Shown one piece after another: positions 17,623-26,059 of a DNA stretch of 64,000 nucleotides. The position numbers and the translations under genes are program-made. The first letter of the stretch is position 1. Each line of letters begins with the position of its first letter. Under the pieces are notes generated by a model, which did not search any database, was not told where the DNA came from, and was given only the letters and a program-made list of their open reading frames with translations. Source of the stretch: Galbitalea sp. SE-J8 (lineage in GTDB: Bacteria; Actinomycetota; Actinomycetes; Actinomycetales; Microbacteriaceae). The stretch spans positions 1-64,000 of the forward strand of contig NZ_JAUASV010000008.1 of NCBI RefSeq assembly GCF_030345695.1. The letters run 5' to 3'.

Positions 17623-18059
17623 GACTCCTCGTTGTCACCGCGCACCGCAGCGATGTGCGTGCCGTCGCGCGAGATCGCCGGGTTGCCGATGGTGACGTCG
17701 TCGCCGCCGGGCAGGTCGTCCCGTCGAACCAGAACGTCTCGCCGCGCCCGAGGTCGAAGTACCGGATGCGCTCGATGTCGCCCTCGACGAGCACCCGGTC
17801 GTCAGTGACCCAGAACGGGTTGTCGTTGTCGCTGAGCCCCCACACGTTCGGGTCCGTCAGCTGCGTCGACGACGAGAACGCCGTCGTCTGCCGCTGCTGC
17901 CGGCCGCCGCAGGCGCCGTTCGTGAACGTGTCGAGCGCGCAGGCGATGCGCGCGCCGCTCGGCGGAATCGCGATGGTGCTCGGCGCCTGGTCGACGAGGG
18001 TGCCCTGCACGTCGCGCAGCGGCGGAACGTCGAGGGTGTTCAGCACGCGGCCCCACTGA
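17475..18059 (+). other. Chimeric open frame from copy A promoter (epimerase start fused to antisense)
   Basis: Starting at the copied epimerase ATG, the frame stays open for 194 codons: 49 genuine epimerase codons, then antisense of the secreted-protein remnant. The copied region includes the CACCCT box 6 nt before the ATG, so it could be transcribed. I do not think the product is functional; it is listed because it would be mis-annotated as an epimerase. Confidence 0.5.
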
Positions 18060-18337
18060 CTCATCCGATGGACGAGCGCGCCCTTGACGGCGGCGATCGT
18101 GCCGTCGTCCCCCTCGGTCGGCGACGGCCACGGCTCGGCCGCACTGCCGCCCGACGTCACCTGGCGCCGGTTGCCGCCGTCGCCGTCGGCGATCCAGACG
18201 TTGTTGCCGTGGACGTAGACGATCGGGCCGCCGCCGGCCGCCGCGGCCGCGGAGAGCGGCGCGGCCGCGGCGAGCGCAGTGCCGACGAGAGCGGATGCGA
18301 GGAGCACGCCGGTCAGGCGCGCGCGCGCGGAATGCAT
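17623..18337 (-). pseudogene. Truncated secreted beta-propeller-like protein (TolB/WD40-like)
   Basis: The ATG at 18337 (CCGGAGG upstream) begins a Sec signal peptide (residues 1-35, basic start, Ala-rich core) and then blade-like segments: IVYVHGNNVWIADGDGGNRRQVT, PIVWVTDD-type and YFDLGRGETFWFDG, typical of TolB-like propellers. Near 17719-17723 the sense switches frame: upstream reads ...GETFWFDG, downstream the good frame reads DDLPGGDDVTIGNPAISRDGTHIAAVRGD. The coding sequence is then cut off at 17622 by inverted-repeat copy A, leaving about 238 of its original residues. Cysteines remain (CALDTFTNGACGG). Frameshift plus truncation make it a pseudogene; without correction the frame runs on to 17336. 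Confidence 0.8.
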
Positions 18338-18469
18338 GGAGACCTCCGGGGACGACGGGGAACCCGACGACGGTAGGCGGGCGGTTAGGCGGGCGGTGTC
18401 GGGCGCTGGGCGCGGCATCCGTTCGCGCAACGTCGGCGCAACGCCGGGGTACCGGCCGTGCGACGCGCC

Positions 18470-18600
18470 CGGCCGCGCCCGGCACGCGCCCCGTCCGCCC
18501 GGCCGCGCCCCGCACACGCCCCGCACACACCTCGCGGCACCCGGCGGCACCCGCCGCGCCCCGCACACGCCCCGCACACGCCCCGCGGCACCCGGCCTGT
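18470..18600. repeat. Low-complexity direct repeats upstream of recQ-like gene
   Basis: The 288-nt gap between the secreted-protein start and the helicase start (18338-18625) is a CGCCCCGCACAC-rich stretch with two long direct copies of about 45 bp and shorter ones inside. It is open in one frame, which makes an artificial N-terminal extension of the helicase. A CACCAT box (18614-18619) 6 nt before the ATG is the likely leaderless -10. Confidence 0.7.
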
Positions 18601-18625
18601 CGGCCGCGCCTGGCACCATCGACGG

Positions 18626-20755
18626 ATGACCGACAGCCCGACCCGCACCGCCGCCCTCGCCGCCCTGCGCCGGCTCGTCGGGCGCGACGACGCCGTGTTC
18701 CACGACGGGCAGTTCGAGGCGATCAGCGCCCTCGTCGACGAACGGCGGCGCGCACTCGTCGTGCAGCGCACCGGCTGGGGAAAGTCGGCGGTGTACTTCG
18801 TCTCCACGCTGCTGCTGCGCTCGCGCGGGGCGGGCCCGACGCTGCTCGTCTCGCCGCTGCTCGCCCTCATGCGCGACCAGGTCGCCGCCGCGGAACGCGC
18901 GGGCGTGCGCGCAGCGTCGATGGACTCGAGCAACCAGCACGAGTGGTCCTCTGTGCAGGAGCGGCTCGCCGCCGACGAGATCGACGTGCTGCTCGTCTCG
19001 CCGGAGCGGCTCAACAATCCGGCGTTCCGCGATGAGCAGCTTCCCGAGCTCATCGCCCGCACCGGGCTCGTCGTCATCGACGAGGCGCACTGCATCAGCG
19101 ACTGGGGGCACGACTTCCGTCCCGACTACCGGCGGCTGCGCGACCTCGTGGCCGGGCTGCCGGCATCCGTTCCCGTGCTCGCGACGACGGCGACCGCGAA
19201 CGAGCGCGTCGTCGCGGATGTCGTGGAGCAGCTCGACGGCGCGGCCGTCCGGCCGGGTACGGGCGTGCTCACCATCCGCGGTCCCCTCGCGCGCGCGTCA
19301 CTGCGGCTCGGCGTGCTGCGGCTGCCCGACCAGACGACGCGGCTCGGCTGGCTGATCGAGCACCTGACCGAGCTGGCGGGCAGCGGCATCGTCTACGCGC
19401 TCACCGTCTCGGCCGCGGAGGACACCGCGCGGATGCTGCGCGAGGCCGGCCACGCCGTGCTCGCCTACACGGGCCAGACCGACACGGCCGAGCGCGAGGC
19501 GATGGAGGGCATGCTGAAGCGCAACGAGGTGAAGGCGCTCGTCGCCACGAGCGCGCTCGGCATGGGCTTCGACAAGCCCGACCTCGGCTTCGTGCTTCAC
19601 CTCGGCGCGCCGAGCTCGCCCGTCGCCTACTACCAGCAGGTCGGACGCGCGGGCCGCGCCACCGCATCCGCCGACGTGCTGCTGCTGCCGGGTCCGGAGG
19701 ACACCGCGATCTGGGAGTACTTCGCGACCGCCTCGATGCCGACCCGCTCGCGAGCGGATGCCGTGCTGCGGTCGCTTGAGCCCGACACCCCGATCTCGAC
19801 GCCCGCGCTCGAGGCGCTCGTCGACGTCAAGCGCAGCCGCCTCGAGCTGCTGCTGAAGGTGCTCGACGTCGACGGTGCGGTGCGGCGGGTGCGCGGCGGT
19901 TGGGTGTCGACGGGCGAGCCGTGGGTCTACGACGAGGAGCGCTACGAGCGCATCGCCGCGGCACGCCGCGCCGAGCAGCAGCACATGCTCGACTACGAGG
20001 CACTCGGGGCGCCGGGCTGCCGGATGGAGTTCCTGCAGCGCGCCCTCGACGACGAGACCGCGACGCCGTGCGGGCGCTGCGACCTGTGCGCGGGCGTGTG
20101 GTTCCCGACGTCGGTGGCGGATGCCGGGCGCGCGTCCGCGGGCGCGGCTCTCGACCGCCCCGGTGTCGCGATCGAGGCCCGCAAGCAGTGGCCGGTCGGG
20201 GCCGCCGCGCGCGGCGTGCCGGTCAAGGGGAACATCGCGCCCGGCGAGCGCGCCGAGGAGGGCCGGGCGATCGCCCGGCTCACCGACCTCGGCTTCGGCG
20301 GCGCGCTGCGCACGCTGCTCGCGCCGACGGCGCCCGACGCCGACCTGCCCGCACCGTTGCTCGATGCGGCCGTGCAGGTGCTCGCCGCGTGGGGCTGGGC
20401 GGAGCGTCCGGTCGGCGTCGTCGCGATGCCGAGCGCCCGGCGCCCGCGACTCGTGGCGTCCCTCGCCGCGGAGCTGGGCCGGGTCGGGCGCCTGCCCGTG
20501 CTCGGCAGCCTGACCCGCACGGGCGAGGGGTCGCCCGCGGGGGCGGGAGCGCCGAGCGCTGGCCGCCTGGCCGGCGTGTGGACCGCGTTCGCGGTGGGGT
20601 CGGAGCTGGCATCCGCCCTCGCCGAGACCCCCGGCCCCGTGCTGCTCGTCGACGATCTCGCCGACTCGCGCTGGACCCTCACGGTCGCCGCGCGCCTGCT
20701 CCGCGAGGCGGGCGCACCCGGGGTGCTCCCCTTCGCGCTCGCCCTCGCGGGCTGA
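18626..20755 (+). CDS. RecQ-type ATP-dependent DNA helicase with C-terminal PRTase-like domain
   Basis: 709-residue superfamily 2 helicase. Motifs run in order: I QRTGWGKSA (near residue 50), Ia SPLLALMRDQ, II VIDEAHCISDWGHDFRPDY, III LATTATAN, V ATSALGMGFDKPD, VI YQQVGRAGRA. The RecQ zinc-binding region is present (C-x-MEFLQRAL...CGRCDLC, about residues 470-492). The last 200 residues lack an HRDC domain and instead end in a phosphoribosyltransferase-like fold with PVLLVDDLADSRWTLTVAARLL. Likely role is 3'-5' unwinding in recombination repair. The ATG at 18626 is chosen because upstream codons are repeat-derived. Convergent with the secreted pair. Confidence 0.9.
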   Translation: MTDSPTRTAALAALRRLVGRDDAVFHDGQFEAISALVDERRRALVVQRTGWGKSAVYFVSTLLLRSRGAGPTLLVSPLLALMRDQVAAAERAGVRAASMDSSNQHEWSSVQERLAADEIDVLLVSPERLNNPAFRDEQLPELIARTGLVVIDEAHCISDWGHDFRPDYRRLRDLVAGLPASVPVLATTATANERVVADVVEQLDGAAVRPGTGVLTIRGPLARASLRLGVLRLPDQTTRLGWLIEHLTELAGSGIVYALTVSAAEDTARMLREAGHAVLAYTGQTDTAEREAMEGMLKRNEVKALVATSALGMGFDKPDLGFVLHLGAPSSPVAYYQQVGRAGRATASADVLLLPGPEDTAIWEYFATASMPTRSRADAVLRSLEPDTPISTPALEALVDVKRSRLELLLKVLDVDGAVRRVRGGWVSTGEPWVYDEERYERIAAARRAEQQHMLDYEALGAPGCRMEFLQRALDDETATPCGRCDLCAGVWFPTSVADAGRASAGAALDRPGVAIEARKQWPVGAAARGVPVKGNIAPGERAEEGRAIARLTDLGFGGALRTLLAPTAPDADLPAPLLDAAVQVLAAWGWAERPVGVVAMPSARRPRLVASLAAELGRVGRLPVLGSLTRTGEGSPAGAGAPSAGRLAGVWTAFAVGSELASALAETPGPVLLVDDLADSRWTLTVAARLLREAGAPGVLPFALALAG

Positions 20756-20781
20756 CCCCCACGTGCGCCAGTGCTCTCGCT

Positions 20782-20811
20782 CGCACCCAGCCGCCGGCTG
20801 AGAAGGGTGCG
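20782..20811. terminator. Possible bidirectional terminator hairpin
   Basis: Between the convergent helicase and secreted-protein genes, CGCACCC (20782-20788) pairs with GGGTGCG (20805-20811), enclosing a second hairpin CAGCCG-C-CGGCTG (20788-20800). There is no clear T-run, so termination is an inference from position. Confidence 0.35.
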
Positions 20812-20896
20812 CCAGTGCCGGCACGAAGCCTGCACGATCTCCGGCACCTGCACCGTTGCGGGAGGTTAAGACGCGCTGCAGTCGCTGCCGGTGACG

Positions 20897-21343
20897 TCAG
20901 CCCCCGTAGACGGTGAAGGTGCCGATGACCGTGGTGCCATCGGATTCGTAGACATCGACCGTGTGGTTGACCTTGGCGCCGCCGTTCTCCCATTTGACGG
21001 CTTCTTCGGGTGAGGTGATGTTCGACCCGTCGGCCTCGGCGAGTTCCGTTTTGAGCACGTACCCGGTCTTGCCGTTGTCCGCGACTACCCCGATCAAGTC
21101 GGGCTCGGTGTCCGGCGAGTTCGCGTCCGCCGCGGAACCGTAGCTCTGCCCGTTCGCGTTCACGGCATACTGCGGGTTGGGCATGGGCGAGGTATCGACG
21201 CCGGGGGCGGCCGACACGCCCGCGGGGGCGAGCAGCGTCGGGCCCACTGTGGCGAAGGCGCCGGCGGCGCCGGCGATCACGAGGACTCCGACCCCGGCGA
21301 TCGCGATGCCGACGCGGGTGCTCGCGGTTCTGGTTCCAGCCAT
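20897..21343 (-). CDS. Small secreted or membrane-anchored protein (YAxNxNGQxYGS family)
   Basis: 148 residues. A basic start and hydrophobic stretch (residues 12-32, IAIAGVGVLVIAGAAGAFATVG) act as signal peptide or anchor, followed by a Pro/Ala linker and a compact domain with YAVNANGQSYGSAADANSPDTEPDLIGVVADNGKTGYV and a C-terminal VDVYESDGTTVIGTFTVYGG. I recall this domain in many Gram-positive secreted proteins without an established function. GAAGGAG precedes the ATG at 21343. It lies 11 nt after the next gene and shares its promoter. Confidence 0.8.
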   Translation of the reverse strand: MAGTRTASTRVGIAIAGVGVLVIAGAAGAFATVGPTLLAPAGVSAAPGVDTSPMPNPQYAVNANGQSYGSAADANSPDTEPDLIGVVADNGKTGYVLKTELAEADGSNITSPEEAVKWENGGAKVNHTVDVYESDGTTVIGTFTVYGG

Positions 21344-21354
21344 GGTGCGCTCCT

Positions 21355-21837
21355 TCACGAGGTCTGGTTTGGACTGCTGAACGTGTAGTTGGCGGAGTAG
21401 GCAGTGCCGGTCCAGCCGTATGTCACTCCGTAGCTGTTCCATGTTCCGCCGCCGGAGTGGATGCACGAGCCGGCGGTGAGCAAGGTTGCGGCGCTGCCGT
21501 TGTAGTGGGTCGTACCCTCGCAACTCATGTTGGTTGTCGAGCCGTTGATGAACAGTCGACCCCGAGCACCCATGTACCCAGCCGGTGCACTGGCAGAAGG
21601 GGTGCGCTGGATGGTGGTTGCGGCCGTCGCCGACCCCGTGGAAGTCACCACGTACGCCTGGGTCTTCCACCCTGAATAGGCGGTCGTGAAGTAGCCGTAT
21701 GCACTGTAGGCAGTGCCCGCGAACGCTGCAGTAGCGCCGTACCCCGCGGAGAATCCCATCAACACCAGGCCGAGAAGCGCACCGAGAACTAGTCCAGGTC
21801 GCCGCTCGTACTGACGAATCGAAGTGGCTCCATCCAT
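21355..21837 (-). CDS. Secreted Ser/Thr/Gly-rich hypothetical protein
   Basis: 160 residues with a signal peptide (core GLVLGALLGLVLMGFSAGYG, residues 16-35, then ATAAFAG as a likely cleavage region). The mature part is rich in Ser, Thr, Gly, Tyr and Asn, has a PAGYMGARGRLF motif near residue 86, two cysteines (MSCEG and GSCIH, spaced for a disulfide), and a Tyr/Trp-rich C terminus (WNSYGVTYGWTGTAYSANYTFSSPN). No known domain is recognised. Base composition is visibly less GC-rich than the neighbours, which hints at horizontal transfer. It is first in a two-gene operon behind a consensus promoter. Confidence 0.8.
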   Translation of the reverse strand: MDGATSIRQYERRPGLVLGALLGLVLMGFSAGYGATAAFAGTAYSAYGYFTTAYSGWKTQAYVVTSTGSATAATTIQRTPSASAPAGYMGARGRLFINGSTTNMSCEGTTHYNGSAATLLTAGSCIHSGGGTWNSYGVTYGWTGTAYSANYTFSSPNQTS

Positions 21838-21912
21838 TGCAAACCCCCGTTGTATTGATGCGGCAGAGCAAGAACTGAGAGCCCGGACACAGCCTCCGGT
21901 TCGCTGCGATCA

Positions 21913-21941
21913 GTGTAGAGCCCAGCGAGATCTATGTCAAT
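21913..21941 (-). promoter_or_regulatory. Consensus promoter of the secreted-protein pair
   Basis: On the minus strand TTGACA (21941-21936), exactly 17 bp, then TACACT (21918-21913). The transcript would carry a 5' leader of about 70 nt before the ATG at 21837. This is one of the two strongest sigma-70-type promoters in the window. The rest of 21942-22106 has no gene. Confidence 0.8.
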
Positions 21942-22106
21942 GGGTATTGCTCGTGAACGCCCCGCCGACGGCGCCGACGTGACGCTCGCGTCAACACCGA
22001 CGCCTACGCCCCCGCGAAGGTCGTCGCCGGGTACGACGACGGGTGGGATTCTCGAGACGCGACCTCGCTGCGCTCGGGCGCTTCTCGACCGGCGGCGCAC
22101 CGCACG

Positions 22107-25100
22107 CTACTCCGCGACGGGCTCCGCGTCGACGCGCACGGCGCCGAAGATCGCGACGAGCAGTGCCGCGACCCACTCGATGAGGTCGGCATCCGCGTAC
22201 GACTTGCCGCCCGCCGACGGCAGCGGGATGGTCGTCGCGTGCGCGGCGGTGATGTAGCGCGCCCCCGGATACATGCGGGTGAGGCGCAGCTGCATCGAGT
22301 CGGGCAGGTCCACACCCGCGACGCGCAGGTTCGAGCCCATCGTGACGACCTCCGAGAGCCCCGCCTTCACGGCCATCCGGCGCAGCCGCGACACGGCGAT
22401 GAGGTTCTGCACGTCGATCGGCGGCTCGCCGTAGCGGTCCGTGAGCTCCTCGAGCACGGAGTCGATGGCATCCGGCTTCGACAGCGGGGCGGATGCCGCC
22501 GACAGCTTCTGGTAGGCCTCGAGCCGCAGGCGCTCGCTCTCGACGTACTCCTCGGGGATACGCGCGTCGACCGGCAGCTCGAGCCGCAGCTCGGTCTGCC
22601 CCTCTGCGACGTCGCCGCGGAACACGTCGACCGCCTCGCCGATCATGCGCAGGTAGAGGTCGAACCCGACGCCCGCGATGTGGCCGGACTGCTCGCCGCC
22701 GAGCAGGTTGCCCGCGCCGCGGATCTCGAGGTCCTTGAGCGCGATCTGCATGCCCGCGCCCAGCTCGTTGTTCGCGGCGATCGTCGAGAGCCGGTCGTGC
22801 GCCGTCTCGGACAGCGGCTTGTCGGGGTCGTAGAGGAAGTACGCGTAGGCGCGCTCCCGGCCGCGGCCGACCCGCCCGCGCAGCTGGTGCAGCTGCGACA
22901 GGCCGTACTTGTCCGCCCGGTCGATGATCATCGTGTTCGCGTTGGCGATGTCGAGGCCCGTCTCGATGATCGTCGTCGAGACGAGCACGTCGAAGCGGCG
23001 CTCCCAGAAGTCGACCATGATCTGCTCGAGCGCCGCCTCCCCCATCTGCCCGTGCGCGACGGCGACCCGCGCTTCGGGCACGAGCTCGGCGAGCTGCGCG
23101 GCGACCCGCGTGATGCTCGACACCCGGTTGTGCACGTAGAACACCTGGCCCTCGCGCAGCAGCTCACGACGGATGGCGGCCGCGACCTGGCGATCGCTGT
23201 GCGGCCCGACGAAGCTGAGCACCGGATGCCGGTCCTCCGGCGGCGTCGCGAGCGTCGACATCTCGCGGATGCCGGTGACCGCCATCTCGAGCGTGCGCGG
23301 GATGGGCGTGGCCGTCATCGCGAGGATGTCGACGTTCGTCTTGAGCTTCTTCAGCGCATCCTTGTGCTCGACGCCGAAGCGCTGCTCCTCGTCGATGATG
23401 ACGAGTCCGAGGTCCTTGAACGCGACGTTCGACGACAGCAGCCGGTGCGTGCCGATCACGAGGTCCACGGTGCCGTCGGTCAGGCCGTCGAGCACCTCCT
23501 TCGCCTCCCGGTCGGTCTGGAACCGGCTGAGCGCCCGCAGGTGCACGGGGAAGCCCGCCATCCGCTCGGTGAAGGTCTCCAGGTGCTGGCGCACGAGCAG
23601 CGTCGTCGGCACGATCATCGCGACCTGCTTGCCGCCCTGGATCGCCTTGAACGCGGCCCGCACCGCGACCTCGGTCTTGCCGAAGCCGACGTCGCCGGAG
23701 AGCAGGCGGTCCATCGGGATGGGCCGCTCCATGTCGGCCTTGACCTCGTCGATGGTCTGCAGCTGGTCGGGCGTCTCGGCGAACGGGAACGCCTCCTCGA
23801 GCTCGCGCTGCCAGGGCGTGTCGGGGCCGAACGCGTGTCCGGGCGCGGCCATGCGCGCGCTGTAGAGCTTCACGAGCTCGACGGCGATGTCGCGCACCGC
23901 CTTGCGCGCCCGGCCCTTCGCGGCCGACCAGTCGCTGCCGCCCATCTTGGACAGCGCCGGCGCCTCGCCGCCGACGTAGCGGCTGAGCTGGTCGAGCTGA
24001 TCCGTGGGCACGAAGAGCTTGTCGTTCGGGTAGCCGCGCTTCGACGGCGCGTACTCGAGCACGAGGAACTCGCGCGTCACCGTGCCTCCGCCGGCTGAGG
24101 CCCTTCCTCCGCCGGCTGAGGCTCTCGAAGCCCGGCCCCCGGATGAGACCTCCCGCTGCACGAGCTCGACGAACCGCGCGATGCCGTGCGTCTCGTGCAC
24201 GACGTAGTCGCCGGCCGTGAGCTGCAGCGGATCGACGACGTTCCGGCGACGGCTCGCGAGCTTGCGCGGGCGACGGGCGTCGTAGCCGACACTGCGGCCG
24301 TACAGGTCGCTGTCGCTGAGCAGGGCGAGCGCGGCATCCGCCTGCTCGAAGCCCGCCTCGACGCTCGCGCGGGCGATCAGCGCCACCCCGGGCTCGGGCA
24401 CGACCGGCTCGTCGTCGGGCACGACGCGCGCCGCGAGGCCGCGCTCGGCGAGCACCTGCTCCGTGCGCTCGACCAGACCGTGGCCCTGCGCCGCGATGAC
24501 GACGGACCAGCCGGCGGCGAGCCGCTCGGCGACGTGGTCGAGCGCGCCGTCGGCCCGACCGGCGAAGCTCGGCACGGCATCCGCGTCGATGCGCACGTAC
24601 TCGCCGGCCTCCTCGGGCAGCAGACCGGCGTCGAAGGGGCTCATCGTCCACCAGGTGCGGTCGCCGGCGCTCTCGCGCAGCGACGGGAGGGTCACGAACT
24701 CCCCGGTGGACAGGCTCGCCCTGAGCCCCGTCGACAGGCTCGCCGTGAGTCCCGTCGACAGGTCGATCGGGGCCTCGGCGCCCGCGGTCGCGGCGTTCCA
24801 GGCCGCGGACAGGAACTCGCGATTCGTCTCGGCGAGGCTCGCGGCCCGCGTCGCGACGCGCTCGGGGGCGAGCACGGCGATCGCGGCATCCCGCGGCAGG
24901 TAGCTCGTGACGGGCACGAGCCGGTCGACGAGCGCGGGCGCGAGGGACTCCATGCCCTCGACCGGGATGCCCTCGGCGATCTTCTCGAGCATCTGGCCGA
25001 GGCTCGGGAACTCGTGGCGCATCTCGCTCGCGCGCTGGCGCACGGCCGGCGTGAGCAGCAGCTCCCGGCTCGGCAGCAGCTCGGCGCGGTCGATCGGCTC

Positions 25101-25880
25101 GGGCAGCGAGCGCTGATCGGAGATCGAGAACGGACGCACCTGCTCGAGCTCGTCGCCGAAGAACTCGAGACGCAGCGGGTGGTCGTCGGTCGGCGCGAAC
25201 ACGTCGACGATGCCGCCGCGCACCGCGAACTCGCCGCGACGCGTCACCATGTCGACGCGCGCGTAGGCGAGGTCGACGAGGCGCTCGACGAGCTGCGGGA
25301 TGCTGTACCCGCGTCCGCCCGCGACCAGGTCGATCGGCTCGACGTCGGCGAGATGGTCGGCGATCGGCTGCAGCGCCGCGCGCACGCTCGCGACGACGAC
25401 GACGTGGCCCTTCGCGGCATCCGTGCTCGCCTGCCACAGCGCGAGCTCGCGCAGGGTGCGGATGCGGGTGCCCACGGTCTCGGCGCTCGGGCTCAGCCGC
25501 TCGTGCGGCAGCGTCTCCCACGCGGGGAACGGGAGCACGCGCGCCTCTGGCAGGAACGCGGGGATCGCGGCCTGCACCGCCTCGGAGTCGCGGCCGGTCG
25601 CGACGACGACGAGCAGCGCGGTCGGTCGTTCGCGGCGCTCGACGAGCGCGGCGAGCAGCGGCACGCGCAGGCCGTCGACGACGGAGAAGTCGGCGTCGCG
25701 GTCGGAGCGGGCGAGCGCATCCGCGATCGACGCGGCCCCCGGCGCGCCCGCACCCGCTATCGACACGGACTCCGGCGCGCCCGCACCCGCGATCGACACA
25801 GACTCCGGGGCGCGCGCACCCGCTATCGACACGGACTCCGGGGCGCGCGCGAGCCCGGCGATCAACCCCTGGAGTACCAC
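22107..25880 (-). CDS. mfd: Transcription-repair coupling factor Mfd
   Basis: 1257-residue DNA translocase that removes stalled RNA polymerase and recruits UvrA. Order: UvrB-like N-terminal module (FSVVDGLRVPLLAAL to about residue 350), RNA-polymerase-interacting CarD-like domain (YVVHETHGIARFVELVQ...TREFLVLEYAPSKRGYPNDKLFVP), helicase domains with Walker A SGDVGFGKTEVA, DEEQ box IIDEEQRFGV, motif VI QLRGRVGRGRERAYAY, and the C-terminal TRCF domain. Three in-frame repeat arrays interrupt it at 25731-25855, 24703-24764 and 24085-24125. The GTG at 25880 is 7 nt after a perfect TAGAAT box (25893-25888), so it is probably leaderless. Confidence 0.95.
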   Translation of the reverse strand: MVLQGLIAGLARAPESVSIAGARAPESVSIAGAGAPESVSIAGAGAPGAASIADALARSDRDADFSVVDGLRVPLLAALVERRERPTALLVVVATGRDSEAVQAAIPAFLPEARVLPFPAWETLPHERLSPSAETVGTRIRTLRELALWQASTDAAKGHVVVVASVRAALQPIADHLADVEPIDLVAGGRGYSIPQLVERLVDLAYARVDMVTRRGEFAVRGGIVDVFAPTDDHPLRLEFFGDELEQVRPFSISDQRSLPEPIDRAELLPSRELLLTPAVRQRASEMRHEFPSLGQMLEKIAEGIPVEGMESLAPALVDRLVPVTSYLPRDAAIAVLAPERVATRAASLAETNREFLSAAWNAATAGAEAPIDLSTGLTASLSTGLRASLSTGEFVTLPSLRESAGDRTWWTMSPFDAGLLPEEAGEYVRIDADAVPSFAGRADGALDHVAERLAAGWSVVIAAQGHGLVERTEQVLAERGLAARVVPDDEPVVPEPGVALIARASVEAGFEQADAALALLSDSDLYGRSVGYDARRPRKLASRRRNVVDPLQLTAGDYVVHETHGIARFVELVQREVSSGGRASRASAGGGRASAGGGTVTREFLVLEYAPSKRGYPNDKLFVPTDQLDQLSRYVGGEAPALSKMGGSDWSAAKGRARKAVRDIAVELVKLYSARMAAPGHAFGPDTPWQRELEEAFPFAETPDQLQTIDEVKADMERPIPMDRLLSGDVGFGKTEVAVRAAFKAIQGGKQVAMIVPTTLLVRQHLETFTERMAGFPVHLRALSRFQTDREAKEVLDGLTDGTVDLVIGTHRLLSSNVAFKDLGLVIIDEEQRFGVEHKDALKKLKTNVDILAMTATPIPRTLEMAVTGIREMSTLATPPEDRHPVLSFVGPHSDRQVAAAIRRELLREGQVFYVHNRVSSITRVAAQLAELVPEARVAVAHGQMGEAALEQIMVDFWERRFDVLVSTTIIETGLDIANANTMIIDRADKYGLSQLHQLRGRVGRGRERAYAYFLYDPDKPLSETAHDRLSTIAANNELGAGMQIALKDLEIRGAGNLLGGEQSGHIAGVGFDLYLRMIGEAVDVFRGDVAEGQTELRLELPVDARIPEEYVESERLRLEAYQKLSAASAPLSKPDAIDSVLEELTDRYGEPPIDVQNLIAVSRLRRMAVKAGLSEVVTMGSNLRVAGVDLPDSMQLRLTRMYPGARYITAAHATTIPLPSAGGKSYADADLIEWVAALLVAIFGAVRVDAEPVAE
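24085..24125. repeat. Direct repeat inside mfd CarD-like domain
   Basis: Two copies of CCTCCGCCGGCTGAGGC-like sequence, in frame, encoding Arg-Ala-Ser-Ala-Gly-Gly-Gly twice. It sits in a loop of the RNA-polymerase-interacting domain, between VQREVSSGG and TVTREFLVLEYA. Confidence 0.85.
24703..24764. repeat. 24-bp tandem repeat inside mfd
   Basis: About two and a half copies of a 24-bp unit containing GTCGACAGGCTCGCC and CTGAGCCCC, encoding Leu-Ser-Thr-Gly-Leu-Arg/Thr-Ala-Ser. The core GTCGACAGGCTC...CTGAG looks like the dispersed palindromic repeats seen between genes in related actinobacteria, here embedded in a coding sequence. Confidence 0.85.
25731..25855. repeat. 33-bp tandem repeat at mfd N terminus
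   Basis: Three good copies and one degenerate copy of a 33-bp unit containing CACCCGCTATCGACACGGAC, encoding repeated Arg/Gly-Ala-Pro-Glu-Ser-Val-Ser-Ile-Ala-Gly-Ala. It lies between the GLIAGLARA start and the conserved DADFSVVDGLR segment. Confidence 0.9.
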
Positions 25881-25957
25881 TCGCTCGATTCTACGGTGCC
25901 CCTCCGACGCCCCGCCCGCGCCCGCGCCCGTGCCCGCGCCCGTGCCCAGCCACCCCG

Positions 25958-26025
25958 GTGTGAGGACGATCTGGGCGTGTGAGGTCGGCGCAAACCGTCC
26001 TCACACGCGCAGATCGTCCTCACAC
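25958..26025. repeat. 68-bp nested palindrome, copy 1
   Basis: Two 27-bp arms (25958-25984 and 25999-26025) pair with one mismatch around the 14-nt loop TCGGCGCAAACCGT. Each arm itself contains two GTGTGAGG-type blocks. It lies between the epimerase stop and the mfd start, both on the minus strand. A second copy in opposite orientation is at 47334-47401. Confidence 0.95.
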
Positions 26026-26059
26026 GGGGTCAGGGCGCCGCGCGCGGGCCAGGCGTCGC

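Noticed and set aside
21934-22257. 107-codon plus-strand ORF after the secreted pair promoter
   Set aside because: It overlaps the strong minus-strand promoter and the end of mfd and has no coding character.
25958-26025. Nested palindrome as a CRISPR unit
   Set aside because: There is no array of regularly spaced copies and no cas gene; it is a single hairpin-like element with one distant copy.
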